Positions 1 through 6,673 of a stretch of DNA of 7,065 nt are shown piece by piece. The translations under genes were made by a program, and so were the position numbers. The DNA is taken from positions 1 through 7,065 of the forward strand of contig CAMWKN010000076.1 of assembly GCA_947174825.1 (NCBI GenBank). The letters run 5' to 3'. The notes under the pieces are model-generated. The model did no database searches. It was not told the DNA's origin and saw only the letters and a list, made by a program, of their open reading frames with translations. This DNA is from an uncultured Clostridium sp. Its GTDB lineage: Bacteria; Bacillota_A; Clostridia; Lachnospirales; Lachnospiraceae. Each line of letters starts with the position of its first letter. Position 1 is the first letter of the stretch.

Positions 1-1187
1 CAGTTATATTCGTGAAACAAAATACCATTTGTCAATAACCTGATCCATTTCGTATCATTCATTGCACAGCTCATATACATTTTTTCATAGCCTTTTCCTA
101 CAAACACCTCTCCCATTCCAGCCATAGTTACAAATTCGACCTTTGGCAGTATCTTTTCAATAAGAAGATTTGCATACCGGATATTTTTCTGATATTCCCT
201 TCCCTGTGCTATTTTCACGGTATCTCTACACGATTCGCATTTCAAATTACAAGAGTCTTCAAAATTTACCAAAAGATTCCGCGGGGAGCTTTCCATTACC
301 AAATACTCTCTATCTAATTCCGGTTCAAAATTATCCTCTCTTCCAATAAAAACAGGACATAATTGGCTATTACAAAATGAGTATGTACGATTATTTATTG
401 CCAAACACATTATTTTATGAACTATTCCTGTCCAAATATCTTCTACAACATCTTCTTCCACACAGCCAATTCGCCCAATTACAAACGGCACACAACAACA
501 TTGTACTTCACCTATCTGGTTTAACTCCATATGATTAAAAATAGTTTGACATTCTACATCATAGCAATGCTTATCAAAAATTGTTTTTTTCAGCATCCAT
601 GACGGTTTCGTCAAAAGCTCACTCATCAGGCAATAATCCTCATAGTGCTTCAATCCCCTTTCGTTCAGAAAAGCAATTATAGAATCTGCTTTTGCCACTG
701 TAATGACAATAAAGTAGTTTTTCCAATCTTTGATTTCATCAGGCAGGAAAATTCTTTTGCCACTATTTTTCCAATACAGACCCTGTTCCTTTGAATCCAC
801 AAAATATTCTACATGACTCAGTCCATAAAATGTGGCTAATTTTTCCGCGCGCCGACCTGCTCCCCAAGCAACCATTTTCTTATCAGACGGGTTCAATTGA
901 TATTTATCCAGCAATGAAAAAAAATCTTCTTCATATACATAATCTGAACCATATATCAAATCCATACTTTCTAATTTAGCTCTTTTTTCCGTTTTTTCAT
1001 AATCACAAATAATAATTTGATTATAGCTCTCCTTGACTTTACACAAATCATCAATTCCATAAACAGGAATACCCATCCACTCTTTTTTTTCTTCTTTATC
1101 TGTAAAAAAGCATATTACTTCAAGATCATCAAATATATACATGAAATCTTTAGCTACTCTATTTACTCCGTATATTGCGTACTTCAT
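1..1187 (-). CDS. Radical SAM protein with two N-terminal Rossmann-like modules and an internal SPASM-like region (3' end beyond window)
   Basis: 395 residues are visible and the frame is still open at the left edge, so the C-terminus is missing. The start is ATG at 1187, overlapping the preceding stop as ATGA, with AGGGGG at 1200-1195 seven bases upstream. Residues 1-90 (start MKYAIYGVNRVAKDF) and about 102-190 (MVAWGAGRRAEKLA, then VEYFVDS) look like two tandem Rossmann-like modules with degenerate glycine loops. Residues about 208-278 carry cysteines in a SPASM-like arrangement: GEVQCCCVPF, IGCVEEDVVEDIWTG, YSFCNSQLCP. The radical SAM core follows, with CNLKCESC (Cys313, 317, 320, the CxxxCxxC ligands of the 4Fe-4S cluster), AGMGEVF near 356-362 in the place of the GGE motif, and LLTNG near 384-388. 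Family knowledge predicts reductive cleavage of S-adenosylmethionine in the cytoplasm. The substrate is unknown; the setting suggests a sugar, a lipid-linked glycan or a peptide. An A8 run at 1090-1083 does not break the frame. Confidence 0.85.
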   Translation of the reverse strand, partial: MKYAIYGVNRVAKDFMYIFDDLEVICFFTDKEEKKEWMGIPVYGIDDLCKVKESYNQIIICDYEKTEKRAKLESMDLIYGSDYVYEEDFFSLLDKYQLNPSDKKMVAWGAGRRAEKLATFYGLSHVEYFVDSKEQGLYWKNSGKRIFLPDEIKDWKNYFIVITVAKADSIIAFLNERGLKHYEDYCLMSELLTKPSWMLKKTIFDKHCYDVECQTIFNHMELNQIGEVQCCCVPFVIGRIGCVEEDVVEDIWTGIVHKIMCLAINNRTYSFCNSQLCPVFIGREDNFEPELDREYLVMESSPRNLLVNFEDSCNLKCESCRDTVKIAQGREYQKNIRYANLLIEKILPKVEFVTMAGMGEVFVGKGYEKMYMSCAMNDTKWIRLLTNGILFHEYN

Positions 1188-2692
1188 TGCTCATCCCCCT
1201 TATCAAACAATATATCTTCTAACGATATAACCGGAATATTTGTTCTTTTTCTTAACGCTCTCGAAATCTCACCAAACTCATTTACCACACTGACAATTAT
1301 GGCATCCACTTCTGTTAAAACACTATCCAGCCCTAAAATAGGAATTTCTCTTTCCAAGCCCTGTTTCCGAGTGTCTATTGCATATTCTATTACAATATCT
1401 GAATTTTTTAATTCCTTTCTCAGATGTTCGCCCATCATCCCTAACCCATATATTGCAATTCTGTTCATTCCTCTTTTACTCAGTGTATTCCCTAATAAGT
1501 TCCCCTGTTCTTTCCTTCTCAGCCATTGATCCAAAAGCCTCCAATATTCTTTATACTGTTCCGTCCTTAACTTATAAAACATTAACAATTCTTTTTCCTT
1601 ATTTCCTATGTCCTTCTTTACTGCCTCATTCGAATAGGAACCTAACGCTCTTTTTGTTGCTTCTAAAAAGGCATATGAATTTATCTCATCAGGCTCAAGA
1701 TACATCCCCTCGCCCCATTCGTTCCATGCATTAATAAATGTAAATTCATTCCCCAAATCTTCATTCAATTTAAGTAATTTTTTTAGATATGTTTCATATT
1801 TAGAACTATTACATCCTGTAATTACAACTCCATTTTTACCTTTTCTTGGTGTTGTATCAAAATCAACAATTCCACCAATATAAGTTCCCGCCTCAGCCAT
1901 TTTAGCCTGTGCAATGATATGTTCCCATACCATGTCATAAGAGATGGTTTTTACAGAATTATTAATTTCATAACATTCTGTCGGAAACATACTTCCCGTA
2001 GCATGAAAATATACTGCGTCCAAATATCCCTTTTGAGACGTATTTGCCCCGATAAAATGAATTCCTGCAAATCCGTTATCTATAGCCCATTGATTCCAAC
2101 ATCTTACCATCTCGTACAAATGCGAAATGTTATTGGGTCTGTAAAACATAAAAACCGGCTTATCACATATTTTTATATATCGTTCATCCTCAAAAAAAGG
2201 AAGTAAGTAGTCAAAATGTTCCCTCCACGCGTCTTCCGAACCATATTCCTGCTCTAATAAAATACCATTATTTTCCTCTTTTCTCAGAGGTTCAAATTTT
2301 TGTGCCCAAACATTTGAATCGGCGGCCACGCTCCATGAACGCACCCATGATTCATTTGCCCATGAAAAACAGAACGGCATTTGAATATCATTCCACTTCA
2401 ATAGGTTTTCCGCCGGCTTTTCCAATATCCGTTTTCCCTCTTTAAACCAATAATGATAAAAACATTGACCATATATACCATATTCTTTCATCAAATCTGC
2501 TTGCCACATCATAGTCTGTTTATCCAGCAAATTATAATAATTGTCATTCATTGGCTTTCTTGGCTGATTGTGTCCGTCAAAAAGAGAACTTGCATTACCC
2601 ACGGAAACCCACTCTGTGAATCCATCTCCCCACCACCTATTGTTTTCTTCCGTTACATGAAACTGCGGTAAATACATTGTTATGATTTTCAT
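1184..2692 (-). CDS. WbsX/GH99-like glycan enzyme with C-terminal Rossmann-like module
   Basis: 502 residues. Residues 1 to about 350 match the WbsX family (glycoside hydrolase 99-like, often annotated as a lipopolysaccharide or capsule glycosyltransferase): YLPQFH at 7-12, WWGDGFTEW at 20-28, GIYGQCFYHYWF near 72-83, FCFSWANESWVRSW at 107-120, and NAWNEWGEGMYLEPD at 321-335. GH99 enzymes are endo-alpha-mannosidases; many WbsX proteins sit in O-antigen and capsule loci without a proven reaction, so hydrolase, transglycosidase and transferase all remain possible. After a charged helical linker (about 355-408), residues 409-502 form an added module beginning MNRIAIYGLGMMGEHLRK with an EYAIDT second strand, resembling the modules in neighbouring proteins. 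No signal peptide or membrane segment is visible, so a cytoplasmic location is likely. ATG at 2692 overlaps the upstream stop as ATGA, and AGGAG at 2706-2702 is nine bases away, so the start is secure. Confidence 0.88.
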   Translation of the reverse strand: MKIITMYLPQFHVTEENNRWWGDGFTEWVSVGNASSLFDGHNQPRKPMNDNYYNLLDKQTMMWQADLMKEYGIYGQCFYHYWFKEGKRILEKPAENLLKWNDIQMPFCFSWANESWVRSWSVAADSNVWAQKFEPLRKEENNGILLEQEYGSEDAWREHFDYLLPFFEDERYIKICDKPVFMFYRPNNISHLYEMVRCWNQWAIDNGFAGIHFIGANTSQKGYLDAVYFHATGSMFPTECYEINNSVKTISYDMVWEHIIAQAKMAEAGTYIGGIVDFDTTPRKGKNGVVITGCNSSKYETYLKKLLKLNEDLGNEFTFINAWNEWGEGMYLEPDEINSYAFLEATKRALGSYSNEAVKKDIGNKEKELLMFYKLRTEQYKEYWRLLDQWLRRKEQGNLLGNTLSKRGMNRIAIYGLGMMGEHLRKELKNSDIVIEYAIDTRKQGLEREIPILGLDSVLTEVDAIIVSVVNEFGEISRALRKRTNIPVISLEDILFDKGDEQ

Positions 2693-3345
2693 TCCTCTAA
2701 TCTCCTACTTTGAACTATCATTTCTGCAAGTTCAAAATCCTCAGCAGTATTGATATCTACCGCTTCCTTATAATCAACCTCTTTAATAAAAGGATGTTCC
2801 CCTATTCGTGCGTGATATTTATGGAACACTTCTTTCTTAAATACATATACTCCCGATGTTTCACGGTAAATGGGTTTCAGATCCTGACTTCGAGGCAAAT
2901 TATTCTTTTGAAAGTTTAAGGGGACTCCATCCTGCCATAAAAAGTCCTGTATTCTTGTTGCCGTAAATGCAGAATCATACCCTCCTGATATAACTGAGTC
3001 AATGCAACAATTTACTGTATCTATTGAAATGAATGGTGCTGTTGCATGAGTATATACATATACATCTGCATCCACTATCTTACTAAATTCATCGAATATT
3101 TGTGTGAAATTCGATATAGGCAAATCCAGAAAAGCAGGTCGTTTAATAAAATTGATGCCTTCTATAAGATACTCCTTAATCGCATCATCTGAACAGAAAA
3201 CATAAATTACATCTAAGCTTCCGGATCTAAGCAATGTTGTTAATCCATACTGAATCAACGGTTTTTCTCCTAATAATTTTATATTCTTCCCCGGTAATCG
3301 TTCATTATTTAATTTTATTGGCATTATTCCAACAACTTTACTCAA
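2689..3345 (-). CDS. Acylneuraminate cytidylyltransferase-like CMP-sugar synthetase
   Basis: 218 residues from a TTG start, close to the usual length of a single-domain CMP-N-acetylneuraminate or CMP-KDO synthetase. These enzymes transfer CMP from CTP to the anomeric hydroxyl of a 2-keto-3-deoxy sugar acid and release pyrophosphate. Visible family signatures are the N-terminal nucleotide-binding loop (VVGIMPIKLNNERLPGKN), VYTHATAPF mid-protein, FTATRIQDFLW, RSQDLKPIYRETSGVYVF, and the C-terminal DINTAEDFELAE. The first motif departs from the canonical IPARxGSKR: it has MPIKLNNER, a variant I associate with relatives of unknown sugar specificity. The frame stays open upstream to 3378, but that would overlap the aldolase gene and has no ribosome binding site. 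TTG at 3345 has AGAGGG at 3359-3354 with an eight-base spacer and sits two bases after the aldolase stop. The aldolase neighbour suggests they make and activate the same ulosonic acid (inference). N-acetylneuraminate itself is not shown. Confidence 0.9.
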   Translation of the reverse strand: MSKVVGIMPIKLNNERLPGKNIKLLGEKPLIQYGLTTLLRSGSLDVIYVFCSDDAIKEYLIEGINFIKRPAFLDLPISNFTQIFDEFSKIVDADVYVYTHATAPFISIDTVNCCIDSVISGGYDSAFTATRIQDFLWQDGVPLNFQKNNLPRSQDLKPIYRETSGVYVFKKEVFHKYHARIGEHPFIKEVDYKEAVDINTAEDFELAEMIVQSRRLEE

Positions 3346-3347
3346 AA

Positions 3348-4367
3348 TCAATACCCTCTTTTTTGTAATTCTTTCCATTTATTTATTACATACTGTTTTC
3401 TGCATTTGGTCTTAAATTCCGGCGGAATTGATTTCAAAAAACATTCAAATTGTTCCACCGTGACCTTAGGATAGTCCTCCAAAAGATAACACGCAAAATT
3501 AGGATGATAATGGTATAATCCTGTCAGAAATAAATATGGCGAATACCCCCATTGTTTTTTATCATATATGGGCATTATATACCTGCTAATCAGCCTCAGA
3601 AAAATACCTATATCATATTTTTCCCCCAATATCATATTATAGTAATTTGCAATTAACTCCGTATTCAAATTTCCCGCACCACGTCCCATTCCATATAAAG
3701 AAGAATCAATAATGATTTTTCGCTGTGTGTTATATTCCAATATATCCTGAGCCGTTACAAAAGTTAAATTCATGTTGTTATGCGAATGAAAACCTATTAC
3801 TGCATTTTCATCTAATATATTATCCAATACTTTAAAATACCGTCTAAAATCTTCCTTGAGCATGTAGCCAAAGCTATCTACTATAGAAACTGCATACGGT
3901 TCTAATTCGGCAATTCGCAAACTTAGTTTTGAATATTCATCAATACTATAATCAATCGTTACCATCGGTTGCATAAACAATTTGTATCCTGCACCTTTTA
4001 CTTCTTTAGCTAATGCCAATGCATCTTCTACCTGATGCTTATAAAACACTACCCGTATTCCGTCAATTTTCCCTTGTTTATACGGTTCTAAATCTTTTAT
4101 GTAAAATTGCTGTACATCTGCCATTGCCAATAACATTGATTTCTTTCTATCATTTGGTAAAAAATCATTAATTCGTGTAATGCTATCAAACTGTGTTGTA
4201 TTTCCCCTGTACGGTTTTATCGTATTGAGATATCCCACCTCAATATAATCCATATTGGCTTCAACCAAGCTATGTACCATATCTCGAATTGTTTCATCTT
4301 CAAATTCCCAGTTTGGGATATATCCCCCATCCCTAAGTGTGCAATCCAAAAGACTATATTTCATCAT
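3348..4367 (-). CDS. DRE-TIM metallolyase (HMGL-like) aldolase, 4-hydroxy-2-oxovalerate aldolase type
   Basis: 339 residues. The N-terminus has the class signature LLDCTLRDGGY (6-16), where Arg and Asp of the RD pair serve pyruvate-enolate chemistry and metal binding in this superfamily. Further signatures are YIEVGY (41-46), VDSFGYM (163-169), the metal-binding HSHN (194-197) and DSSLYGMGRGAGNLNTE (221-237), the last typical of the hydroxy-oxovalerate aldolase branch. About 100 C-terminal residues (240-339) resemble the helical extension of that branch, with HYHPNFACYLLE at 286-297. Known relatives cleave or form 4-hydroxy-2-oxo acids from pyruvate and an aldehyde with a divalent metal. No acylating aldehyde dehydrogenase or aromatic-degradation partner is present, so a catabolic role is unlikely; placement next to a CMP-sugar synthetase favours a biosynthetic aldol addition (inference). 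The start is ATG at 4367 (MMKYS), with GGAG at 4383-4380 twelve bases upstream, a rather long spacer. ATG at 4364 or TTG at 4385 are alternatives. Confidence 0.85.
   Translation of the reverse strand: MMKYSLLDCTLRDGGYIPNWEFEDETIRDMVHSLVEANMDYIEVGYLNTIKPYRGNTTQFDSITRINDFLPNDRKKSMLLAMADVQQFYIKDLEPYKQGKIDGIRVVFYKHQVEDALALAKEVKGAGYKLFMQPMVTIDYSIDEYSKLSLRIAELEPYAVSIVDSFGYMLKEDFRRYFKVLDNILDENAVIGFHSHNNMNLTFVTAQDILEYNTQRKIIIDSSLYGMGRGAGNLNTELIANYYNMILGEKYDIGIFLRLISRYIMPIYDKKQWGYSPYLFLTGLYHYHPNFACYLLEDYPKVTVEQFECFLKSIPPEFKTKCRKQYVINKWKELQKRGY
3354..3359 (-). promoter_or_regulatory. Ribosome binding site deciding a TTG start for the cytidylyltransferase
   Basis: AGAGGG lies within the last codons of the aldolase gene, eight bases before TTG at 3345. 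No ATG in the frame has comparable support: the next in-frame ATG, at the MPIK codons, would remove part of the first beta strand and lacks a site. A short gap of two bases after the aldolase stop suggests translational coupling. Confidence 0.65.
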
Positions 4368-4398
4368 CTCTTTAACTTTCTCCAATCAGATATTGCAA

Positions 4399-5643
4399 TT
4401 ACATCAAACTATCAAAATCAACTCTCTCCAACTCATCCCATTGCGCATCTCGAGTTGCGTTTTTTATCGTCCTTCCCTGCGATTCCAAATGTATCCTTGC
4501 TGCTTTAAAAGCTCGCAGATTTTCACTACGACTTCCCTTCATAAGTTTTTCATTAGTATCCGGCGACTTATAGAAATGCGCGCCTTCATCTTCAGGATTT
4601 AGATTCGCTGTCAAAGTCATGTCAACTCCTAATAAATAAATTTCAGAAAAACCCATATAAGCCGCAATTTGAATTGCATCATACACAACCGTTTTCCCCA
4701 TGTACGTTCCTCTTACAATATCATCAGAAAATTGCGTTTTATTCCGTTCGCTTGTTAAGCCGCTATATTCATAAATATTTTCCCCTTCTTTTAGCCAATC
4801 TGTCTTATATAAATGTTTAATAAATTTAATACCATTCAGTTTTTTTATATTCTCCACATCTCTCTTTATAATAAAGTAATCGCTTGCAACATAATAATCC
4901 GGTCTCCAATTCGTGTGTTCATAGGCCAAATATATGCGATTTACACCAAAGCAAATTTCATTATTTTTATACAATTTTTCTAAATCTTTATATTTCAAAC
5001 TTGGTCCGTTTCCAATCACGAAACATCTTTTCTTTTTATGCAAATCTTTGAATTTTAACAGATTAAAATTTCTAAAAGCATATTTCTCGTTATATATTTC
5101 GTTAATGTCCATAACCTGTTTATAATTATTTATCTCCTTTATAAACAGTTCTTTGTCAATGGCATTTGTAACAATCAGAAGGGTTTTCTCTCTTATTATT
5201 TCGTCCGCATCATCGAAGTAAAAATTACCGGCATATCCCATTTCTTTCATTGCTGCACTAATTTCACGCGCTAATGGATTATCCGTACAGAAACGTATAC
5301 TCATATATCGCAGTAAATTTAATTTTTGGACAATATCCTTACTATTGTCATAATAACCATTCTGCATATACGGACTAATATAATAATCAGTAATATTATG
5401 CTCCATTAACTTTTCCGCAATTTCATTTCCACTAAAGTACCCTGTAATTACTATCGTTTCTCCACTACTCTCATTAATATAATTCTGTAACGAAATTATA
5501 GGTATTCCATAAATAAAGCCACCCTGTAATCTTTCATCACTATCAATTATTGCAATTATATTTGATGATCCAAAAAAATTAATTACCCCTATGCAATTAA
5601 TTCCCGCACCAAATAAATAAACGCCTGTTTGTTTGTTCAACAT
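4399..5643 (-). CDS. DUF115/MptE-like putative glycosyltransferase with two N-terminal Rossmann-like modules
   Basis: 414 residues. Residues about 6-92 form one Rossmann-like module (GVYLFGAGINCIG, then NIIAIIDSD, IPIISLQNYI and ETIVITGYFSG). Residues about 112-185 look like a degenerate second copy (MSIRFCTDNPLAREIS, NFYFDDADE, LLIVTNAIDKELF). Residues about 205-400 are DUF115/MptE-like: RCFVIGNGPSLK at 206-217, CFGVNRIYLAY at 231-241, TVVYDAIQIAAYMGFSEIYL from 318 and LLGVDMT at 337-343, then HFY at 356-358. DUF115 also forms the core of Maf flagellin glycosyltransferases, and GNGPSLK is shared with GT42 sialyltransferases, so transfer of a CMP-activated sugar is a reasonable guess beside a CMP-sugar synthetase. 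The pterin pyrophosphokinase label often given to the domain does not fit this context. No membrane segment is seen. ATG at 5643 is preferred, with GGTGA at 5653-5649 close upstream; GTG at 5658 would add five residues and has no site. Confidence 0.8.
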   Translation of the reverse strand: MLNKQTGVYLFGAGINCIGVINFFGSSNIIAIIDSDERLQGGFIYGIPIISLQNYINESSGETIVITGYFSGNEIAEKLMEHNITDYYISPYMQNGYYDNSKDIVQKLNLLRYMSIRFCTDNPLAREISAAMKEMGYAGNFYFDDADEIIREKTLLIVTNAIDKELFIKEINNYKQVMDINEIYNEKYAFRNFNLLKFKDLHKKKRCFVIGNGPSLKYKDLEKLYKNNEICFGVNRIYLAYEHTNWRPDYYVASDYFIIKRDVENIKKLNGIKFIKHLYKTDWLKEGENIYEYSGLTSERNKTQFSDDIVRGTYMGKTVVYDAIQIAAYMGFSEIYLLGVDMTLTANLNPEDEGAHFYKSPDTNEKLMKGSRSENLRAFKAARIHLESQGRTIKNATRDAQWDELERVDFDSLM

Positions 5644-5684
5644 CACTTTCACCCACACATTTTTTTGGTTATAAACACATTAAG

Positions 5685-6020
5685 CTATCTCATTTGCTCT
5701 GCTACGTCTACCAGACACTTATTATCTGCTCCATACCCTCTACATTTAGCACATAAACTTATATGATCATTCACCATGATTCCCAAGCAATACTCCAGCA
5801 TCTGCATTTTATCTTTTTGTATATCCCCTGTTGACTTCTCCAAATCTAAATAGTCGCTCTCACTTGGTCTATGCAGGCCACTTTTTTCCGCATCCCACAT
5901 TGTACTGCAATAATAGAATTTTTTATCATTTATGCTATGGCACCCTTGCGAACAGTTTAACATATGCTGTTTTAAATCACCCTGTAGTTCCAACGTTTCA
6001 TGCGGAAAGCCAATATCCAT
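5685..6020 (-). CDS. C-terminal piece of the split radical SAM gene: SPASM-like cysteine region
   Basis: 111 residues from the first in-frame ATG at 6020; the coding frame actually continues upstream into the poly-G run (IECSISDYKTW precedes the ATG). There is no ribosome binding site before 6020, so independent initiation is unlikely. Cysteines fall in two groups, CSQGC with FYYC, and a later CLGIM, CAKC, NKC set, consistent with auxiliary iron-sulfur cluster binding as in SPASM or twitch domains. The segment WDAEKSG through DY and GADN to QM matches the end of the upstream neighbour, marking the two genes as paralogues. The stop lies 41 bases before the next gene's ATG. Confidence 0.65.
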   Translation of the reverse strand: MDIGFPHETLELQGDLKQHMLNCSQGCHSINDKKFYYCSTMWDAEKSGLHRPSESDYLDLEKSTGDIQKDKMQMLEYCLGIMVNDHISLCAKCRGYGADNKCLVDVAEQMR

Positions 6021-6049
6021 CCATGTCTTATAATCAGATATTGAGCATT

Positions 6050-6673
6050 CTATACCCCCCCCCGTTTAAATTTTGTTTCTACTTCTTCAAGTCTGGGTTT
6101 GTATGGTATCATCTTCGTATAGTCACTGATTCTTACCGTAACATTACATTTTCGCATTACACGAATCAACTCTTCACTTGGTACAACGCTTCCGTTTGTA
6201 ATAATCTGAATATACCCAATTTGCTCACTGAAATTTTCATATACATTTGATATTATAGATGGCAATTCCTTATTTAATAATGGTTCTCCGCCTATCAAAT
6301 AATAACTTGCCAGATAATCTACCCTATTAAATAACAGCATCAAATCCTCTACAATCTCTTTAGGAGTGTAATCATACTGTTTGTCAAAATATGGCATCAA
6401 ATTTGAACAATATTTGCATCGGAATGTACATCTTGTAGTAACAGCAGATAGCACTTGTGATATACATACTTGCTTTTTATTCTTCCAATACCACTCAAGC
6501 ATAAAGATTTCCAATCGGCAAAAGTCTATATACTCCCGCATCCCAATATCCAATAAGTCGTCCTTTATGCTTTTATATGCAAGAGAACCGGTCGCTACTA
6601 TCACTTTACAATTATTAATCAAAGCTTCCGCATCCTTTAATGATTTAATTTCAATATCCTGCTTATTTCCCAA
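6050..6673 (-). CDS. Middle piece of the split radical SAM gene: end of the Rossmann-like module plus radical SAM core
   Basis: 207 residues if read from TTG at 6673, but the true reading probably enters from the preceding piece; no convincing ribosome binding site precedes the TTG. Residues about 22-50 finish the Rossmann-like module. The core carries CTFRCKYC (Cys82, 86, 89 in this numbering; the CxxxCxxC ligands of the 4Fe-4S cluster), IGGEPLL (GGE motif, SAM amino-group binding, 127-133) and IQIITNG further on. It then runs through KFKRGGV and stops at TAG 6052-6050, immediately after the poly-G run, before the SPASM-like region. If expressed alone it would lack the auxiliary-cluster cysteines. 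Confidence 0.75.
   Translation of the reverse strand: MGNKQDIEIKSLKDAEALINNCKVIVATGSLAYKSIKDDLLDIGMREYIDFCRLEIFMLEWYWKNKKQVCISQVLSAVTTRCTFRCKYCSNLMPYFDKQYDYTPKEIVEDLMLLFNRVDYLASYYLIGGEPLLNKELPSIISNVYENFSEQIGYIQIITNGSVVPSEELIRVMRKCNVTVRISDYTKMIPYKPRLEEVETKFKRGGV
6055..6063 (-). repeat. Poly-G tract (G9 on the coding strand) at the frame break
   Basis: Nine consecutive G on the coding strand, flanked by AAAC and TATAG, in an otherwise strongly AT-rich region. With nine G the frame ends at TAG 6052-6050. With seven or ten G it continues through the SPASM-like region. The overlap of the two open frames spans just this tract, because the downstream frame has a TAA at 6068-6066, directly upstream of it. 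Homopolymeric G tracts inside genes are established slipped-strand phase-variation sites in other bacteria such as Campylobacter and Neisseria. An assembly length error is the main alternative. Confidence 0.85.

Noticed and set aside
1083..1090. A8 run on the coding strand as a second slippage switch
   Set aside because: The frame is intact across it, it encodes ordinary Glu-Lys codons, and A runs of this length are expected in AT-rich DNA.
791..2671. Plus-strand open frames between 791 and 2671
   Set aside because: They lie antisense to continuous, family-matching minus-strand genes, have low-complexity Ile/Ser/Phe-rich translations and lack ribosome binding sites.
2689..3345. Calling the cytidylyltransferase neuA and the locus a sialic acid locus
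   Set aside because: No NeuB, NeuC or legionaminic/pseudaminic synthase is visible and the N-terminal motif is a variant, so the sugar cannot be named.
4255..5125. Plus-strand open frames opposite the aldolase and DUF115 genes
   Set aside because: Shadows of well-supported minus-strand genes with no recognisable protein features.
5644..5684. Promoter or terminator in the gap after the split radical SAM gene
   Set aside because: Only 41 bases, with no stable hairpin plus T-run and no convincing -35/-10 pair.
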